NCBI GenBank assembly: GCA_030681635.1
Contig: JAUXRT010000148.1
Coordinates: 1-7,322, forward strand
Direction of reading: 5' to 3'
From: Reyranella sp.
Lineage (GTDB): Bacteria; Pseudomonadota; Alphaproteobacteria; Reyranellales; Reyranellaceae
Length of the DNA: 7,322 bases
Positions 5,619 to 7,322 of this stretch are shown in pieces; the stretch's first letter is position 1; each line of letters begins with the position of its first letter. The translations under genes were made by a program, and so were the position numbers. Under the pieces are notes generated by a model that was given only the letters and a program-made list of their open reading frames with translations, did no database searches and was not told where the DNA came from.

Positions 5619-5668
5619 CCGAATTTTCAGACAGACAGATTCCAGACAGATGGTGTCTGAAAATTCGG
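5619..5668. terminator. Perfect 15-bp inverted repeat between convergent genes
   Basis: CCGAATTTTCAGACA (5619-5633) is exactly repeated in reverse complement as TGTCTGAAAATTCGG (5654-5668), with a 20-base loop. It begins two bases after the aminotransferase stop and ends transcription space shared with the GH25 gene, so a bidirectional terminator is the natural reading. No T-run follows on either strand, which is unusual for intrinsic termination. The loop region holds CAGACAGAT twice (5632-5640 and 5643-5651). An intergenic repeat element is the alternative. Confidence 0.55.
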
Positions 5669-5670
5669 CC

Positions 5671-6528
5671 TCAAATGATCCGCTGCGTCCGCGCAAACGC
5701 CATATAGAGGTCGTGCGCGCGGGCCGCGATCGGGCCGGGCTGCAGGTCGCGGTCCTCGTAGCGGCTGACCGGCTGCACCTTGCCGGCATTGCCGGTGGTG
5801 AAGATCTCGTCGGCCTGGTCGAGGTCGGCGGTGGTCACCGTGCGCTCCTCGACGGTGATGCCGGCGGTGCGCAGCAGCTTGATGGTGCGGTTGCGCGTGA
5901 TGCCGGCCAGGAAGGCGCCGTTGGGCACCGGCGTGGCGACCACGCCGTTCCTGGCAAGGAACACGTTGGAGCTGCAAGTTTCGGCCACGTTGCCGAGTGC
6001 GTCGAGCACGATGCCGTTGCCAAAACCGCGCTTCAGCATTTCGGCCACGCCCCGGGACGAGTTGGGGTAGAGGCAGCTTGCCTTGGCGTCGGTCGGCGCG
6101 CTCTCCGGCGACGGCCTTCTGATACTGCGGCAGAGGCCCAGGGTCAGCGGCGTGCCGGCGCGCATCGGCGAGAGATAGGTGCAGAGCAGGAACTGGCAGG
6201 AGTCGGGATCGACCGAGATCGGGCCCGCGCCGCCCTTGCCGGCCCAGAACATCGGCCGGACGTAGAGCTCGGCTTTGGGGCCGAAGCGGCGCACGCTCTC
6301 GTGCATCAGCTTCAGGATTTCTTCCGGCGTCTGCGTCGGGTTCAAGCCCAGCGAGCGGGCCGAGCGCACGGCGCGTTCCGCATGGAGGTCGAGGTCGGGG
6401 CCGCAGCCCTCGAAGGCGCGGCCGCCGTCGAATACGATGGAGCCCAGCCACATGGCGTGGTCGCGCGGGCCCAGGATCGCCGGGTTGCCCTCGTGCCAGG
6501 TGCCGTTCCAGTAGGTGAGCGTGTCCAT
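5671..6528 (-). CDS. Branched-chain / class-IV PLP aminotransferase
   Basis: This is a fold-type IV, PLP-dependent transaminase of the branched-chain or D-amino-acid group; the usual reaction moves the amino group between a branched-chain amino acid and 2-oxoglutarate. The 285-residue protein shows YWNGTWHEG (6-14), GSIVFDGGRAFEG (29-41), YVRPMFW (89-95), the probable PLP lysine K149 in TDAKASCLYPNSSRG (146-160), VLDALGNVAETCSSNVFL (174-191) with E183, GAFLAGITRNRTIKLL (204-219) and EIFTTGNAGKVQPV (241-254). The ATG at 6526-6528 has GGAG eight bases ahead. The gene stands alone between a convergent GH25 gene and a divergent permease. I give no symbol because substrate (IlvE-like or D-amino-acid transaminase-like) cannot be settled from motifs alone. 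Confidence 0.9.
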   Translation of the reverse strand: MDTLTYWNGTWHEGNPAILGPRDHAMWLGSIVFDGGRAFEGCGPDLDLHAERAVRSARSLGLNPTQTPEEILKLMHESVRRFGPKAELYVRPMFWAGKGGAGPISVDPDSCQFLLCTYLSPMRAGTPLTLGLCRSIRRPSPESAPTDAKASCLYPNSSRGVAEMLKRGFGNGIVLDALGNVAETCSSNVFLARNGVVATPVPNGAFLAGITRNRTIKLLRTAGITVEERTVTTADLDQADEIFTTGNAGKVQPVSRYEDRDLQPGPIAARAHDLYMAFARTQRII

Positions 6529-6544
6529 TCTTCTCTCCGCTGCC

Positions 6545-6558
6545 GAAGCGGGCGCTTC
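6545..6558. promoter_or_regulatory. GAAGCG-GG-CGCTTC dyad in a 39-bp divergent gap
   Basis: GAAGCG (6545-6550) and CGCTTC (6553-6558) flank GG, making a compact dyad in the short space between the divergent aminotransferase and permease starts. Such symmetry can mark a repressor site controlling both genes. With only 39 bp available, the two promoters must reach into the coding regions. Function is inferred; the motif is short and GC-rich, so chance is possible. Confidence 0.3.
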
Positions 6559-6567
6559 TAGCAGACC

Positions 6568-7322
6568 ATGAGCGGTGCTGCCATCCTCGCTTTAGGGGCA
6601 GCCTTCTGCTTTGCGGTGGCCCTGATCCTGACCCAGTACGGGCTGCGGACCATGCCGTCGTGGCGCTCGCCGCTCTATTCGATCGGCGGCTCGGCGGTGC
6701 TGGCGTGGCTGGCCGCCGCCGTGTTCGTCGACTGGCAGCGCTTCAACCTCGAGGCGGCGCTGGTCTTCGCCGCCGTGGGCTGCATCTTTCCTGTCATGGT
6801 GTCGATCCTGGCGGTGTGCTCCAACGAGGCGCTGGGCCCCGCGGTGGCGGGTGCCGTGGGCAACGTGACGCCGGTGTTCGCGGTGCTGGGCGCCGTATTG
6901 TTCCTGGACGAGCGGCTGAGCCTCAGCCAGGTCGGTGGCCTTGCCATGGTCGTGGGTGGCGTGGCGCTGCTGGCCTTGCGCGGCGGGGCCGGTGGCCGGA
7001 ACTGGTCGGTCTGGGTGCTGGGCCTGCCGCTGGCGGCGGCGCTGGTGCGCGGCTCGATCCAGCCCGCGATCAAGACGGGCCTCGCGCTGTGGCACGAGCC
7101 GCTGGCCGCCGCCGCCATCGGCTACACGCTGTCGACAGTCGTGATCCTGACCCTGGTCGGCCGCCGGGCCTGGCGCGAAGGCCCGGCCCATCCGGCGGGC
7201 GTGCGCTGGTTCCTGGCGGTGGGCTTCGCCAACGGCACGGCGACATTCCTTCTTTATGCCGCGCTGGGGCTGGGCTCGATCGCGCTCGTGGCGCCGCTGG
7301 TGGCGCTGTTCCCGTTGTTCGC
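6568..7322 (+). CDS. EamA/DMT-family membrane transporter (partial, C-terminus cut off)
   Basis: This gene runs off the window after 251 codons with no stop. The protein begins MSGAAILALGAAFCFAVALILTQYGLR, a typical first EamA helix. Further hydrophobic segments lie at about residues 37-53, 64-83, 90-112 and 120-137, then a second half starts near 145 with helices up to the cut end. The two-half layout, and the conserved helix end GNVTPVFAVLGAVLFLDERLSLSQVGGLAMVVGGVALLA (about 98-136), match drug/metabolite transporters, which usually have about 290 residues and ten helices. ATG at 6568 is the first start after an in-frame stop at 6559; its ribosome binding site is weak. The substrate is unknown. 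Proximity to an aminotransferase could hint at amino acid or metabolite export, but the genes are divergent. Confidence 0.88.
   Translation, partial: MSGAAILALGAAFCFAVALILTQYGLRTMPSWRSPLYSIGGSAVLAWLAAAVFVDWQRFNLEAALVFAAVGCIFPVMVSILAVCSNEALGPAVAGAVGNVTPVFAVLGAVLFLDERLSLSQVGGLAMVVGGVALLALRGGAGGRNWSVWVLGLPLAAALVRGSIQPAIKTGLALWHEPLAAAAIGYTLSTVVILTLVGRRAWREGPAHPAGVRWFLAVGFANGTATFLLYAALGLGSIALVAPLVALFPLF

Noticed and set aside
5650..6561. 303-codon + strand frame opposite the aminotransferase
   Set aside because: A shadow of a high-GC gene: the opposite strand has a complete class-IV aminotransferase with all motifs, and this frame has low-complexity Ala/Arg/Gly composition.
6592..7191. Minus-strand frames opposite the permease
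   Set aside because: Composition is Gln/Arg/Ala-rich with no domain, while the + strand reads a continuous multi-helix EamA protein.

Overview
The window reads as a stretch of a GC-rich alphaproteobacterial-type chromosome. The evidence is strong third-position G/C bias in the flanking genes and a gene complement of MsrB/MsrA, a class-IV aminotransferase, a DMT permease and a small GH25 lipoprotein. I cannot fix the genus. Genes of ordinary host composition surround a small mobile-looking region at the left.

Left part (1-2020): a complete large terminase subunit of a tailed phage is followed, by a 4-base ATGA overlap, by a small unrecognised protein. A hairpin directly after its stop may end this transcript. 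No portal, capsid or tail gene follows, so this looks like a prophage remnant or edge rather than an intact prophage.

Middle part (2020-3640): base composition drops visibly. Hand counts on two sample 60-base lines give 45/60 G+C at 241-300 and 27/60 at 3061-3120. The segment holds three closely packed genes on the + strand: a RelE/HigB-like putative toxin, an XRE-type helix-turn-helix putative antitoxin that overlaps it, and a small protein resembling the DUF6941 group. In front of them are repeated TATATGTG motifs, a hairpin covering a strong ribosome binding site, a possible 16-codon leader ORF whose stop overlaps the first gene's GTG, and an 18-bp imperfect palindrome over the toxin start. 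This three-gene cassette and its leader are the most interesting part of the window.

Right part (3640-7322): high-GC chromosomal genes. msrB and msrA form a translationally coupled minus-strand pair that repairs oxidised methionine. Divergent from them is a GH25-fold lysozyme-like lipoprotein with a twin-arginine-like signal. It converges on a branched-chain/D-amino-acid-type aminotransferase, and a perfect 15-bp inverted repeat lies between the two. Divergent from the aminotransferase is an EamA/DMT-family permease cut off by the window end. No rRNA, tRNA, CRISPR array or insertion sequence was seen.
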